From: Paraburkholderia haematera
Lineage (GTDB): Bacteria > Pseudomonadota > Gammaproteobacteria > Burkholderiales > Burkholderiaceae
Direction: 5' to 3'
NCBI RefSeq assembly: GCF_905220975.1
Contig: NZ_CAJNBK010000017.1
Location: forward strand, 62,001 to 126,000
Length of the DNA stretch: 64,000 bases
Shown here: positions 7,977 to 16,306 of the stretch, in pieces
How the letters are laid out: each line of letters opens with the position of its first letter
How positions within the stretch are numbered: the first letter of the stretch is position 1
Made by a program: the position numbers and the translations under genes
Notes under the pieces: model-generated
The model's database searches: none
The model's input: the letters and a program-made list of their open reading frames with translations, nothing else
Told to the model about the DNA's origin: nothing

Positions 7977-9235
7977 CACGCCAGCTCCTTCAAGGGAACC
8001 GACGTGTCGGCCAATCGGCCTGTATCGATGCGCCTGCGCGCGCTGACGAGACGTTCCAGATGCCGCCGTTCGCGGCTCTGGTTGACCGTCACGCCCGCGG
8101 CCACGCAACCGTCGCGCAGCGAAATCACGGTCGCGTCCGCCGATGAAAGCGAGCCGCGCACGACGATCTCATCGCCGGGTTCGTGCACGCCCGTCACCTG
8201 GATCGCGTGGCCGAGTTGATCCGTCCACATCCATTGAATCTCCGCATACGGTTCCATTCGCCCGGTGATGATCCCGGCTACGGCGCGCGCCTGATTCTCG
8301 GCGTTGCGCCACGTTTCCTGCCTGACGTGGCGACTGGATGCGCGGTCCAACGCGCAGGCCGCGTCTCCGGCGGCGTAAAACCAGGGCGCCGAGGGGCTGC
8401 GGCAGAACTCATCGACCAGGACACCGCGTTCGTCCGAGAGTCCCGTGCCGCGTAAGAATGCGGGATTGCAGTCGACGCCGATCGCGATCAGCACGCAGTC
8501 GGCATCGATGGACACCGGCGCGCCGTCTTGCAACGCGTCGATGCGCAACGCGAACGCACCGCGGTCCGCCCCGCCCGCGCGCACGATGTCCGTGACATTG
8601 ACCCGCGTTCGCACATCGACGCCCTTCGCGGCATGTTCCTGTGCAAGCCATCCAGCCACTTGCGGCGGCAGACAGCGCCCCATGATGCCGTCGCCGGCCT
8701 CCAGCACCGTCACCGGCACGCCAAGACTGATCGCGCTAGAAGCCACTTCCATCCCGATGACGCCCGCGCCGATGATTGCAAGCTTGCGGCAGCCTTCCAG
8801 CGATGTGCGCAACGCGAGGCAATCGTCCAGCGTGCGCAGCGCATGCACACCTTCGACGTGCTGCGTGAGGAAACGCGGACGCCTCGCCATGCCGCCCGTC
8901 GCGACGACCAGCAGATCGAAATCCACGGTGGCGCCGTTGTCCAGATGCAGGCGCCGTGAATCGACGTCGAGTTTCCGCGCACTGGCGCGCACACGCTCGA
9001 TGCCGGCTCCCGTCAGCGACTCGCTGGTCCAGTAGTCGGGCGAGGTCAGCACGAGGCTCTCTTGCGTCTTCGTACCCAGCAGCAGTTCCTTCGACAACGC
9101 GGGACGCTCATACGGTGCATGCGGTTCATCGCCGATCAGCGTGACTCGCCCGGGATGGCCCAGGGCTTTCAGATGCTGGGCGACACGTCCGCCGGCATGA
9201 CCCGCGCCGACAATCGCGACATGTGGCGAGTTCAT
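7976..9235 (-). CDS. FAD-dependent ferredoxin reductase of the Rieske system
   Basis: A 419-residue NAD(P)H:ferredoxin reductase of the rubredoxin/putidaredoxin reductase family. It has an FAD-binding Rossmann motif (VAIVGAGHAGG, residues 7-16), YERPALSKELLLG, an NAD-binding GAGVIGMEVA near residue 155, and YAAGDAACA near the end for FAD. The start ATG 9233-9235 overlaps the cupin gene by 4 bp. With the Rieske ferredoxin and the alpha subunit it makes a complete three-component electron chain to the oxygenase. Confidence 0.93.
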   Translation of the reverse strand: MNSPHVAIVGAGHAGGRVAQHLKALGHPGRVTLIGDEPHAPYERPALSKELLLGTKTQESLVLTSPDYWTSESLTGAGIERVRASARKLDVDSRRLHLDNGATVDFDLLVVATGGMARRPRFLTQHVEGVHALRTLDDCLALRTSLEGCRKLAIIGAGVIGMEVASSAISLGVPVTVLEAGDGIMGRCLPPQVAGWLAQEHAAKGVDVRTRVNVTDIVRAGGADRGAFALRIDALQDGAPVSIDADCVLIAIGVDCNPAFLRGTGLSDERGVLVDEFCRSPSAPWFYAAGDAACALDRASSRHVRQETWRNAENQARAVAGIITGRMEPYAEIQWMWTDQLGHAIQVTGVHEPGDEIVVRGSLSSADATVISLRDGCVAAGVTVNQSRERRHLERLVSARRRIDTGRLADTSVPLKELA

Positions 9236-9606
9236 TGTTGCGGCTCCTTGTTTGCTTCGGCGTTGCACGTCACGCGATACAGCACGCAGCCTGGCGTGAT
9301 GCAACGATAGCGGCGCGCTTCGCGCGGCGGGATCAGGATGGCCTCGCCCGCCGAGAGGACGTAGTGCTCATCCGCCGCGACGATGTCGACGCGCCCTTCC
9401 AGCACTGCGGCGAGTTCTTCGCCAAGAAGGCCCGCTTCAAATTCGACCAGCTCGTCGCGTTGCATGCGTTGGGTCGACGCTGAAAGCGCCGCGCCGTCGG
9501 CAACATGTCGCACGATCGGCAACTGAGCCGCCGCGCCTTCATGGGGAACGGCCGGCAACAGCGTGCAATGCGCGGCGCCGCCGTTCGACAGAATCGCTTC
9601 GATCAC
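9232..9606 (-). CDS. Cupin-fold protein A
   Basis: A 124-residue single-domain cupin. The barrel core is visible as LVEFEAGLLGEELAAVLEG, VDIVAADEHYVLSAGEAILI and CVLYRVTC, but the usual metal-binding histidines of cupin motif 1 are not obvious, so it may be non-catalytic or bind a different ligand. It overlaps both neighbours by 4 bp in the oxygenase operon. Its role in the pathway (isomerase, dioxygenase-like or sensor) is not known. Confidence 0.75.
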   Translation of the reverse strand: MIEAILSNGGAAHCTLLPAVPHEGAAAQLPIVRHVADGAALSASTQRMQRDELVEFEAGLLGEELAAVLEGRVDIVAADEHYVLSAGEAILIPPREARRYRCITPGCVLYRVTCNAEANKEPQQ

Positions 9607-10019
9607 GATCCGTTCTCCCGATCGGCCAGCGGGTAATAGGGAGCCTCGTCGTCGCCGCGATATTCGGCACGCGGCGGCGTCACCACGTTCAGACGCATGC
9701 TCATGCCCGCGCCTTCGTAGGTGTTGACACCGTAGTGGCTCAAGCCGGCGGGAATGATCATCACCTCGCCCGTGTTCAGGCGCCGCTCGATCTCCGCGCC
9801 GTTGTCGTGCACCTCGAAAATCGAACAGCCGCCCTTGATCTGCAGCGACGCCTCTTCTCCGTGGCTATGCGCTTTCGCGGGCAGGCCGTGGCCCGCCGTT
9901 TCAACGAACTTGATGACCGCGACGCTCATCGTCTCGCCGATCATCGTCTTTATATAGAGGCCGTCGGCAACAACCTCCTTGAGTGCGTGGTCAACACCAA
10001 AAATGCGGCACTTGGGCAT
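9603..10019 (-). CDS. Cupin-fold protein B (metal-binding type)
   Basis: A 138-residue cupin. It has the histidine-rich motif KAHSHGEEASLQIKGG (G-X5-HXH-X3-4-E pattern with two His and a Glu) and motif 2 PAGLSHYGV with the third histidine, so a mononuclear metal site is likely. It differs from the neighbouring cupin, which lacks these residues; the two may form a heteromer or act in sequence. Overlaps cupin A by 4 bp; 33 bp separate it from the small unknown gene upstream. Confidence 0.8.
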   Translation of the reverse strand: MPKCRIFGVDHALKEVVADGLYIKTMIGETMSVAVIKFVETAGHGLPAKAHSHGEEASLQIKGGCSIFEVHDNGAEIERRLNTGEVMIIPAGLSHYGVNTYEGAGMSMRLNVVTPPRAEYRGDDEAPYYPLADRENGS

Positions 10020-10052
10020 GATCTGATCCTTTACTGGCCGAGCGTGTGAGCG

Positions 10053-10457
10053 TCAGATGGCGGGGCGCATCGAAAACGTTTCGTCCGCCACGAAGCGGAA
10101 GGGATCGTATCCGTCGATCACGAAAGGCTGCTGGTAGAACTCGATAGCGGGCGCGACTTCGGCCAGCGACAGCAGCAGACACATCAGCGTCTTCGCGTCT
10201 TCGGGCAGCTTGTCCAGTTCGAACTGGTTAAGCCATGCCACGATGTCGTCGACCCTGGCGAGCATCGCGTCCTTGAATTCGACGATGGCCGGCATGCCCG
10301 CCGTATGGCGTCGCGTCGTCCGTTCGGTTTCGGTCGGCAACGCCCACACGTCGACAAAGCGGTTCAACTCCTCGAAGGCGGCAGGCAGCGGCGCGCGTGA
10401 CGACGCGTCCTGCGTGAAATCCGCGCGCTTCGTGACGACGATGACTTTCTGTTCCAT
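10053..10457 (-). CDS. Small uncharacterised protein of the Rieske operon
   Basis: A 134-residue soluble protein that I do not recognise. It begins MEQKVIVVTKRADFTQD and has an alpha-helical middle (IVEFKDAMLARVDDIVAWLN) and an aromatic, acidic C-terminus. It lies only 5 bp after the Rieske alpha subunit stop, so it is co-transcribed and probably serves the oxygenase, for example as an accessory or assembly factor. No membrane segment or signal peptide is visible. Confidence 0.75.
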   Translation of the reverse strand: MEQKVIVVTKRADFTQDASSRAPLPAAFEELNRFVDVWALPTETERTTRRHTAGMPAIVEFKDAMLARVDDIVAWLNQFELDKLPEDAKTLMCLLLSLAEVAPAIEFYQQPFVIDGYDPFRFVADETFSMRPAI

Positions 10458-10462
10458 GACGT

Positions 10463-11752
10463 TTACTCCACAGTGGCTTCGGCTTGCGCCAACAGGCGTT
10501 CGATGACGTGATAGCTGTGCCGCACCAGCAGCTCGTTGTCCTGCAGCACCATGAATTTCTTCACGCCGGTTTCCGCCGCCCGTTGCGTACGTTCGAGCGT
10601 GCTGAGGTCCTCGAGCAGCACGTCGCGCAACGCCACCTTCATGTACTCGAGGAAGAATCGGCCACCTGGCGTCGTCATTTCCGGGTAATACACGCGCGCT
10701 TCGAAAAGCGTCTTGTTATGCGCGATCGGACGGAAGTTGTAGGCCTGGCAGTAGTTGGGACGCAGCGACAGATAGAAGTCCGGAAACATCACGTTGATGT
10801 CGAACAGCCAGTTCTCGCTCTTCGTCCAGTTGACACCCTTGGGCAACGCGTCGAGCGGAAACTCATGGCGTGCGCTGCCGATGCCCGCGCGCAATGCCGC
10901 CGCGGCGATCGGGCGTTTCGAACCGGCGTCGGACAATGCTTCGGCCGCGGCCGCGCCGCCCGATGTCACCGCTTTCGGGTTCCCATAGACCGACTTCTGG
11001 TTGCCCGCCAGCGACAGACGTCGATGGAACTCGCCGCACAGCGCGTCGAGCGGCGGCATGCTGCCGCCCGCGCTACTGTCGATGGCGTCGGCGATCGAAT
11101 TGCCATGCACATACGCGACGTGATAAGCCTCCTGGAACGCGTCGAGCGCGAGCTTCCAGTTGCAGTCGACCACCGTTTCCCACGCGAAGCCCACCTTCAG
11201 CTTGTCGAACGGATAGCCTTCGACCTCGCCGTACATCGGCCTGAGAAAGTCGGCGAGCGAGAGCCTGGGCTGCGGGTCCATGTTGACGAAGATGAATCCT
11301 TGCCATACGTCGCACGCGACGCGCGTCAGTGCGTAATCTTTGAAGTCGAGCCCGAAAAAACATTGCTCGTCCGGCACGCCCGTCAAATTGCCGTCCAGGT
11401 CGTACGCCCAGCCGTGGAACTTGCAGAAGAATTTGCGCGTATGTCCGGTCTTGTCGTACGCAATCTGATTCAGCCGGTGCGAGCAGACGTTGTGCATTGC
11501 GCGAATCTCACCGCGCTTGTTGCGCACGACGATGATCTCCGTGTCGCACGCGTCGAGCTTCTTGACGAAGTAATCACCCGCCTCGGGGATTTCCTCCACG
11601 CGGCCGACCTGCAACCAGGTCTTCTTGAAGATGTGCGCCTTTTCGCGCTCGTAGTACCCGGGAGAAATATAGGGCTCGACGGGAATCAGTCCAGCGCCTA
11701 GTTCCGCGTAGCGCGCGGTCAATGTGCCCTCCGGGGCGGGAATCGCATTCAT
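10463..11752 (-). CDS. Rieske non-heme iron oxygenase, alpha subunit
   Basis: The 429-residue catalytic subunit of an aromatic-ring hydroxylating or O-demethylating oxygenase. The Rieske [2Fe-2S] ligands are Cys90/His92 (CSH) and Cys110/His113 (CKFHGW). The mononuclear iron site is in DCNWKLALDAFQEAYHVAYVH, with His211 and His216; the following C-terminal catalytic domain ends near residue 420. The start ATG 11750-11752 matches the family beginning; an upstream in-frame codon would extend it into the promoter. It is the first gene of the operon and faces the TetR gene across a 188-bp divergent region. Electrons should come from 7976-9235 and 5136-5507. Confidence 0.94.
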   Translation of the reverse strand: MNAIPAPEGTLTARYAELGAGLIPVEPYISPGYYEREKAHIFKKTWLQVGRVEEIPEAGDYFVKKLDACDTEIIVVRNKRGEIRAMHNVCSHRLNQIAYDKTGHTRKFFCKFHGWAYDLDGNLTGVPDEQCFFGLDFKDYALTRVACDVWQGFIFVNMDPQPRLSLADFLRPMYGEVEGYPFDKLKVGFAWETVVDCNWKLALDAFQEAYHVAYVHGNSIADAIDSSAGGSMPPLDALCGEFHRRLSLAGNQKSVYGNPKAVTSGGAAAAEALSDAGSKRPIAAAALRAGIGSARHEFPLDALPKGVNWTKSENWLFDINVMFPDFYLSLRPNYCQAYNFRPIAHNKTLFEARVYYPEMTTPGGRFFLEYMKVALRDVLLEDLSTLERTQRAAETGVKKFMVLQDNELLVRHSYHVIERLLAQAEATVE

Positions 11753-11795
11753 GAACGGCGTCCTTCGTGAGGTGAGTGCTGAATCGCTGAATAAT

Positions 11796-11831
11796 GAATG
11801 GCATTCTGTTTTCAACGAAAAATGCTGTCAA
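11796..11831 (-). promoter_or_regulatory. Promoter and operator of the Rieske operon
   Basis: On the minus strand a TTGACA -35 box (11826-11831) is followed, 17 bp on, by CAGAAT (11803-11808) as -10. A perfect 11-bp palindrome GAATGGCATTC (11796-11806) overlaps the -10. The same palindrome pattern and -35 box recur before the AAHS transporter at 12567-12595, so this is probably the binding site of the TetR regulator encoded next door (inference). Confidence 0.7.
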
Positions 11832-11940
11832 GCTCTTTGTGAAAACTTTTTGAAGCGGCGTCGCTGACGAGACATCCGGCGTGCAGGCGATTGTTAGAAT
11901 GGCGGGTCAATCAGTTGAATCACCTACCGAGGGAGGCGCG

Positions 11941-12531
11941 GTGCCGCAGGTAAAAAAAGCAGGAATTCGCGAGGCAATTCTGGCGTCGGCGTTCGCGGCG
12001 TTCAGCCGCAAGGGCTATTCGGCGACCACCATGACCGAGATCGCGCGCGAGGCGGGGACCACCGTGGCGAACCTGTATGTGTACTTCGATTCGAAACTGA
12101 TCATCCTGTATGAGATCTATCAGCCGTGGTTGACGCGGCAACTGCACGCGGTGCGCACCGAGGTGATGCTGCTGTCGAATCCGCGCAGCAAGATTCGCCG
12201 TATCATCAGTGGAATCTGGGCGGATATTCCGGCAGCCGATCATGCGTTTGCCAACTCGCTCATCGACGCGCTGGCGACCGCGCCCGCGGACCTGCGCAAG
12301 CCAGTCAATCTGCTGCAACCTGTCGAGGCGTTCGTCACACAGCTTTTGCTCGACTCGCTTCCGCGGGAACGGGCGGGCGTGGTGCACGGCGACTTGCTGT
12401 CCCACCTCATCTGGATGGCGTTCGATGGCTTCGTCATCAATCACCGGATCGGCGACGATCGCGACATCGACCAGATCTCGGCCATGATGGCCGACCTGCT
12501 GCTAGGCGAGCAGGAGCCGGAAGCGCACTAG
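11941..12531 (+). CDS. TetR-family transcriptional regulator
   Basis: A 196-residue TetR repressor. The GTG at 11941 is chosen because GGGAGG sits 5 bases upstream and because it places the HTH (GYSATTMTEIAREAGTTVANLYVYFDSK) at the usual position near the N-terminus; ATG 11899 and GTG 11881 lack a ribosome site. The C-terminal ligand domain is diverged as usual. It is divergent from the Rieske operon and precedes the transporter and isomerase genes, and probably controls both transcripts through the GAATG-N-CATTC sites (inference). Confidence 0.92.
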   Translation: MPQVKKAGIREAILASAFAAFSRKGYSATTMTEIAREAGTTVANLYVYFDSKLIILYEIYQPWLTRQLHAVRTEVMLLSNPRSKIRRIISGIWADIPAADHAFANSLIDALATAPADLRKPVNLLQPVEAFVTQLLLDSLPRERAGVVHGDLLSHLIWMAFDGFVINHRIGDDRDIDQISAMMADLLLGEQEPEAH

Positions 12532-12566
12532 CGGTTCATCCGCAACGAAGCGGAATTTTGAAAACT

Positions 12567-12595
12567 TTGACAGCACGCAAAAAAGAATGTCATTC
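12567..12595 (+). promoter_or_regulatory. Promoter and operator before the AAHS transporter
   Basis: TTGACA (12567-12572) and, after 17 bp, TCATTC (12590-12595), overlapped by the palindrome AGAATGTCATTCT (12584-12596, 13 bp, perfect around a central T). It is the sister of the site at 11796-11806. A further shared stretch TTGAAAACTTT lies just upstream of the -35 box and has a counterpart TGAAAACTTT at 11840-11849, possibly a second protein site. Confidence 0.65.
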
Positions 12596-12765
12596 TGTAT
12601 TTAGGCTGCTGATTTCAGCGGCCGGACTCCCTGATCCTCGGATTGTTCAAGGCCTGAGACCTCGCTGCAGCGCACACTGAATCAGCGCTGCAGCGCGGGC
12701 CGAACCTGCCGGACAATCGGATGGCCGGGCAATCAATGGCGTTACTATTTGCCTGAGGTGCTGGC

Positions 12766-14115
12766 ATGGCCGCAATCTCCGAAAGCGCGCAATTACGTTC
12801 GTTCAACCCGCCGTCTAGAACTACCTATCTGGTCCTGGTTCTGTGTTTCCTGACGATCGTCGCCGAGGGCTACGACATCGGCGTGATGGGAACGATCGTC
12901 CCGTCCCTGCTGAGCGACCCGGTCTGGAAGCTCACCCCGATGGAAATCGGCGCCATGGGTAGTGCCGCCCTGTTCGGTACCTTGTTCGGGTCGTATTTCA
13001 TCAGCGTGATCAGCGACCTGGTTGGCAGAAAACTGCTGCTGATCAGTTGTGTCGCCCTCTTCTCGTTATCGATGCTCGGCGCAGCGTGGGCGCCGACGCC
13101 GTTCGTGTTCTCCGTCAGCCGCTTCATTGGCGGGCTCGGCCTTGGCGGGGTCATTTCAGCGGCGGCGGCGCTGACCGTCGAATATTCGCCGTCTGCCAAG
13201 CGCAATCTGAATTTTGCGCTGATGTACTCGGGCTACTCGCTCGGTGCGCTGCTATCCGCGGTCATCGGTATTTTCTTTGTGCAATCGCACGGATGGCGCT
13301 TCGTCGTTGCGCTAGGGGCGAGTCCGCTGCTAGCGCTTCCTCTTCTCGTGTGGCTTCTGCCTGAATCACTCGACTTTCTGCTTGCGAAGGGCCGAGAAAC
13401 TCAGGCGAAGACTTTGGCCCAACGCCTGGGTATCGATTCGTCCGTCTTTCAACGTGCAAGCCGCAGCGCGGCACCAAAACCCTCGCTTGGCGCCGTGTTC
13501 CGCGAAGTGTTCTCGCCGCAGAATTTCTGGGCCACGGTTTGTCTGTGGGTTGCGCAGGTTGCCGCCGTGCTGGTGATCTACGGCTTGGGCACGTGGCTGC
13601 CGCAACTCATGCGCAAGCTCGGTTATGACCTCGGTTCGAGCCTGTCGTTTCTCGCGGTGTTCATGCTGTCGTCCGCGTTGGGCGGCATCCTCATCGGTCA
13701 GATTAGCGACCGCCTGGGCGCGCGCAAGACCATCGTTGCGGGCTATATCATCGGTGCGCTCGCGGTGTGCGGTCTCACCCTCAAGGGAAGCCTCGTCTTC
13801 AACTATGCGCTCGTCGCACTCGCCGGCTTCGGTAGCATTGGCGTCGCGATGGTTCAGCTGGGCTTCATCGCCAACTTCTACCGCGCACATGCGCGTGCGA
13901 GCGCGACAGGATGGGCCGTTGGCATTGGACGTTTCGGCGCGATGAGCGGTCCGATGGTCGGCGCCTATCTCGCCGCGCACAACATCGAAGTCCAATGGAA
14001 TTTCTACGCGTTTGCCGCCTCCGCACTCGTTGCCGCGCTGGCGATTGCGTTGACCGGCGACCCGCAGTCACGGACGGCGCGTGTCGACTCGTCGAGCGTT
14101 TCGCTGGAAGGCTGA
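12766..14115 (+). CDS. MFS transporter, aromatic acid:H+ symporter (AAHS) type
   Basis: A 449-residue 12-helix inner-membrane permease. TM1 ends with VAEGYDIGVMG, the acidic motif typical of AAHS (PcaK/BenK-like) carriers, and SDLVGRKLLL is the loop 2-3 MFS motif. SDRLGARKTIV is its copy after TM8. The gene follows the tetR gene and has its own promoter with the shared palindrome. It probably imports the aromatic or heterocyclic acid used by the Rieske operon (inference from shared control). Confidence 0.92.
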   Translation: MAAISESAQLRSFNPPSRTTYLVLVLCFLTIVAEGYDIGVMGTIVPSLLSDPVWKLTPMEIGAMGSAALFGTLFGSYFISVISDLVGRKLLLISCVALFSLSMLGAAWAPTPFVFSVSRFIGGLGLGGVISAAAALTVEYSPSAKRNLNFALMYSGYSLGALLSAVIGIFFVQSHGWRFVVALGASPLLALPLLVWLLPESLDFLLAKGRETQAKTLAQRLGIDSSVFQRASRSAAPKPSLGAVFREVFSPQNFWATVCLWVAQVAAVLVIYGLGTWLPQLMRKLGYDLGSSLSFLAVFMLSSALGGILIGQISDRLGARKTIVAGYIIGALAVCGLTLKGSLVFNYALVALAGFGSIGVAMVQLGFIANFYRAHARASATGWAVGIGRFGAMSGPMVGAYLAAHNIEVQWNFYAFAASALVAALAIALTGDPQSRTARVDSSSVSLEG

Positions 14116-14203
14116 ATGGATTTGCAAAGCGCGTGCAGATCGCGCGGCACTCGGCATTGACGCGCCGCGCTCTTTCCACAAAACAGACCACGGAGACAAA
14201 ACG

Positions 14204-14977
14204 ATGAGCATCGGCTTGGGCACCCTGGCCCGGATCGGTCATCTCTATCCGTCTGGAGGACTCTGCGACTTCGAGGTTCAGTTGATGGCGCCCGAGGGCG
14301 TGCAGTTCGTGACAACGCGCTTGCCGTTCCGCGATACGTCACTCGAATCCGACACGAAGATCATCGACAACCTTGAATACCATGCAGGATTGCTCGCCGA
14401 CGCGAAAGTCGATCTGATCGCGTTGAATTGCACGGCGGCTGGTGTGGTCAATGGTCCCGAGGCAATCAGGCGGCGAATCACAGACGCGACGGGCATTGCC
14501 GCCGTGACGACGATCGATGCGGTACTCGCGGCTTTGGAAGCACTGTCGGCTTCAAGAATTGCGCTGCTGACACCCTATCGGCAAGAGGTCGTACTGACGG
14601 AAATAGGCTTTCTGCGCGGACATGGGATCGACGTCGTTGACCATGCAAGCCTGCCATGCCAGACGCCTTTGGAGCAGGCGGCTATCACGCCGGAATCCTG
14701 GCTCCATCTTGCGGCAGGAATTGCAGGCGGCTTTGACGCCTTATTGATAAGTTGTGCGGGTATTCAAGTCAGCCCGGTGATCGAGACGCTTGAAAACGAG
14801 GTCGGGGTTCCCGTCGTCACGAGCAATGCCGCTTTGCTTTGGCATTGCCTGTGCCGGTTCGGAATTGTCGAGCGGCCCACGCGCTACGGCTCGCTTCTCG
14901 CGAAGACCCTCGCCCGCGAACCGGCCCTGCCCGAGGCGCGCGCCACGACTTTGCAAGAAGTATCGCCACTGCGGTAA
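14204..14977 (+). CDS. Maleate isomerase/Asp-Glu racemase-superfamily enzyme
   Basis: A 257-residue protein starting at ATG 14204 (MSIGLGTLARIGHLYPSGG). It has the two active-site cysteines of the maleate cis-trans isomerase and arylmalonate decarboxylase group: LIALNCTAAGVVNGPEA and LLISCAGIQVSPVIETLE. VVTSNAALLWHCLCRFG matches the family's C-terminal segment. Maleate isomerase turns maleate into fumarate at the end of several heteroaromatic pathways. It follows the transporter by 88 bp, likely in one transcript. The exact reaction within the superfamily is not settled by sequence. Confidence 0.8.
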   Translation: MSIGLGTLARIGHLYPSGGLCDFEVQLMAPEGVQFVTTRLPFRDTSLESDTKIIDNLEYHAGLLADAKVDLIALNCTAAGVVNGPEAIRRRITDATGIAAVTTIDAVLAALEALSASRIALLTPYRQEVVLTEIGFLRGHGIDVVDHASLPCQTPLEQAAITPESWLHLAAGIAGGFDALLISCAGIQVSPVIETLENEVGVPVVTSNAALLWHCLCRFGIVERPTRYGSLLAKTLAREPALPEARATTLQEVSPLR

Positions 14978-15016
14978 GGCGCGCTGAGCCGGCTGAAGCC
15001 GGCCACGCGCCGCGCT

Positions 15017-16255
15017 TCAGACCGGCTTGCCTTCGCTGCTGGCCCAGTTGCGCATCAGCGTATTGCTTGGCAAGCTTTCGTCGATCAACTTCTTCGCGGT
15101 TTGGATTCCGGCAATCGGCAACCCGGCTGGATCGAGCACGCCGATCTGCACCAGCACCGACGCTTGATCCCAATAGATGTGCTCGTTGTAAAGCTTGTCC
15201 CCGCGAAAATGAACGACGGCTAGCATCGGAATTTCGATGTACTTGCCCGTCGGCGCAAGACCCGGTAACAGCCAGTCGATTTCGCGATCGTGAGTCGCAC
15301 AAAAAACAAACTCGTCGACGAGGCGATCCGCGCCGATGGTGCGTGAAATCGGAATGAGCCGCGTATCGTCGGGGTTGGCGTGGACGAAATGGTATTTGTA
15401 AAAGCGCTTGAGTTGATCGTGGCCAACGCCGCCCGTCATCGTCGGAACGTGATTGACGTATGGCTCAGCAATCATCGTGGGCAACACGGCGTCGACATCG
15501 CGCCTAGCGAACTCATAGTAGCAGTGCAACTCCCACAACTCATTCAGATCGTAGATAGGCCCAAGCACCTTGCGCAGCATCGCTAGCGTGCGCGAATAGG
15601 CCATCATCGCGGCTGGCTTGTCGAAATGCTCGCGCTCCGGCGTGGCGAACGCGTGATCGCAACCGGCATAGACATACTGCTCAATTCGCGGATTCGCGCG
15701 CAGCGCGGCCTGGATCTTCTCGCGCGTCGCCGGCGGGCACAGCGCATCATTGCCCGCAAAGTGGAACACCATCGGACATTGAATCGACGGCACCTCATGC
15801 AAGAACGCTTCCAGACCCACGCCGTAGTAGCTCACCGCGCAGTCGATATCAGTTCGCGCAGCGGCGATCAGCGCCAGCTTGCCGCCGAGACAGTATCCGA
15901 GCGCACCGACCTTGCCGGCCTGTTGCGGGAGCGCACGCAGCGCCTTGATGGTCGACGCCACGTCCTGAACCGCGAGCGTCAGGTCGAGCCGTTCGTCGTA
16001 GCCGAGCGCCGCGGCAAAGTCGTCTTCGCCATAGCCCAGTTCGACACGCGGCTTCATTCGCCAGAACAGATCCGGCACAAGCACCACATAGCCTTCTTCC
16101 GCGAAGCGGTCGGCCATGGACTTCATGTATCCATTGATGCCGAAAATTTCCTGCAACAGGACGAGGCCGGGCCCCGAGCCCTGTTTGGGCTTCGCAAGAT
16201 AAGCGGAAAACGCCGCCCCGTTATCTGCATTGATCTGAATGAACTCGCCGCTCAT
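15017..16255 (-). CDS. Dienelactone hydrolase fused to an NTF2-like domain
   Basis: A 412-residue two-domain protein. Residues 1 to about 235 form an alpha/beta-hydrolase of the dienelactone hydrolase family: nucleophile elbow GYCLGG with Cys in place of Ser, then FAGNDALCP with the Asp and AGCDHAFA with the His of the triad. Residues about 240-412 are an NTF2/SnoaL-like domain (LHCYYEFARRDVDAVLPTMI onward). Dienelactone hydrolases open lactones made in ring-cleavage pathways; the added domain may hold a linked isomerase or binding function. It converges with the isomerase gene and is 51 bp before the SDR on the same strand. Confidence 0.9.
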   Translation of the reverse strand: MSGEFIQINADNGAAFSAYLAKPKQGSGPGLVLLQEIFGINGYMKSMADRFAEEGYVVLVPDLFWRMKPRVELGYGEDDFAAALGYDERLDLTLAVQDVASTIKALRALPQQAGKVGALGYCLGGKLALIAAARTDIDCAVSYYGVGLEAFLHEVPSIQCPMVFHFAGNDALCPPATREKIQAALRANPRIEQYVYAGCDHAFATPEREHFDKPAAMMAYSRTLAMLRKVLGPIYDLNELWELHCYYEFARRDVDAVLPTMIAEPYVNHVPTMTGGVGHDQLKRFYKYHFVHANPDDTRLIPISRTIGADRLVDEFVFCATHDREIDWLLPGLAPTGKYIEIPMLAVVHFRGDKLYNEHIYWDQASVLVQIGVLDPAGLPIAGIQTAKKLIDESLPSNTLMRNWASSEGKPV

Positions 16256-16306
16256 GATGCTTTCCCTTTCGTTTCTGAATAGCTTGAGTTGTGGCTTCCG
16301 AACCGT

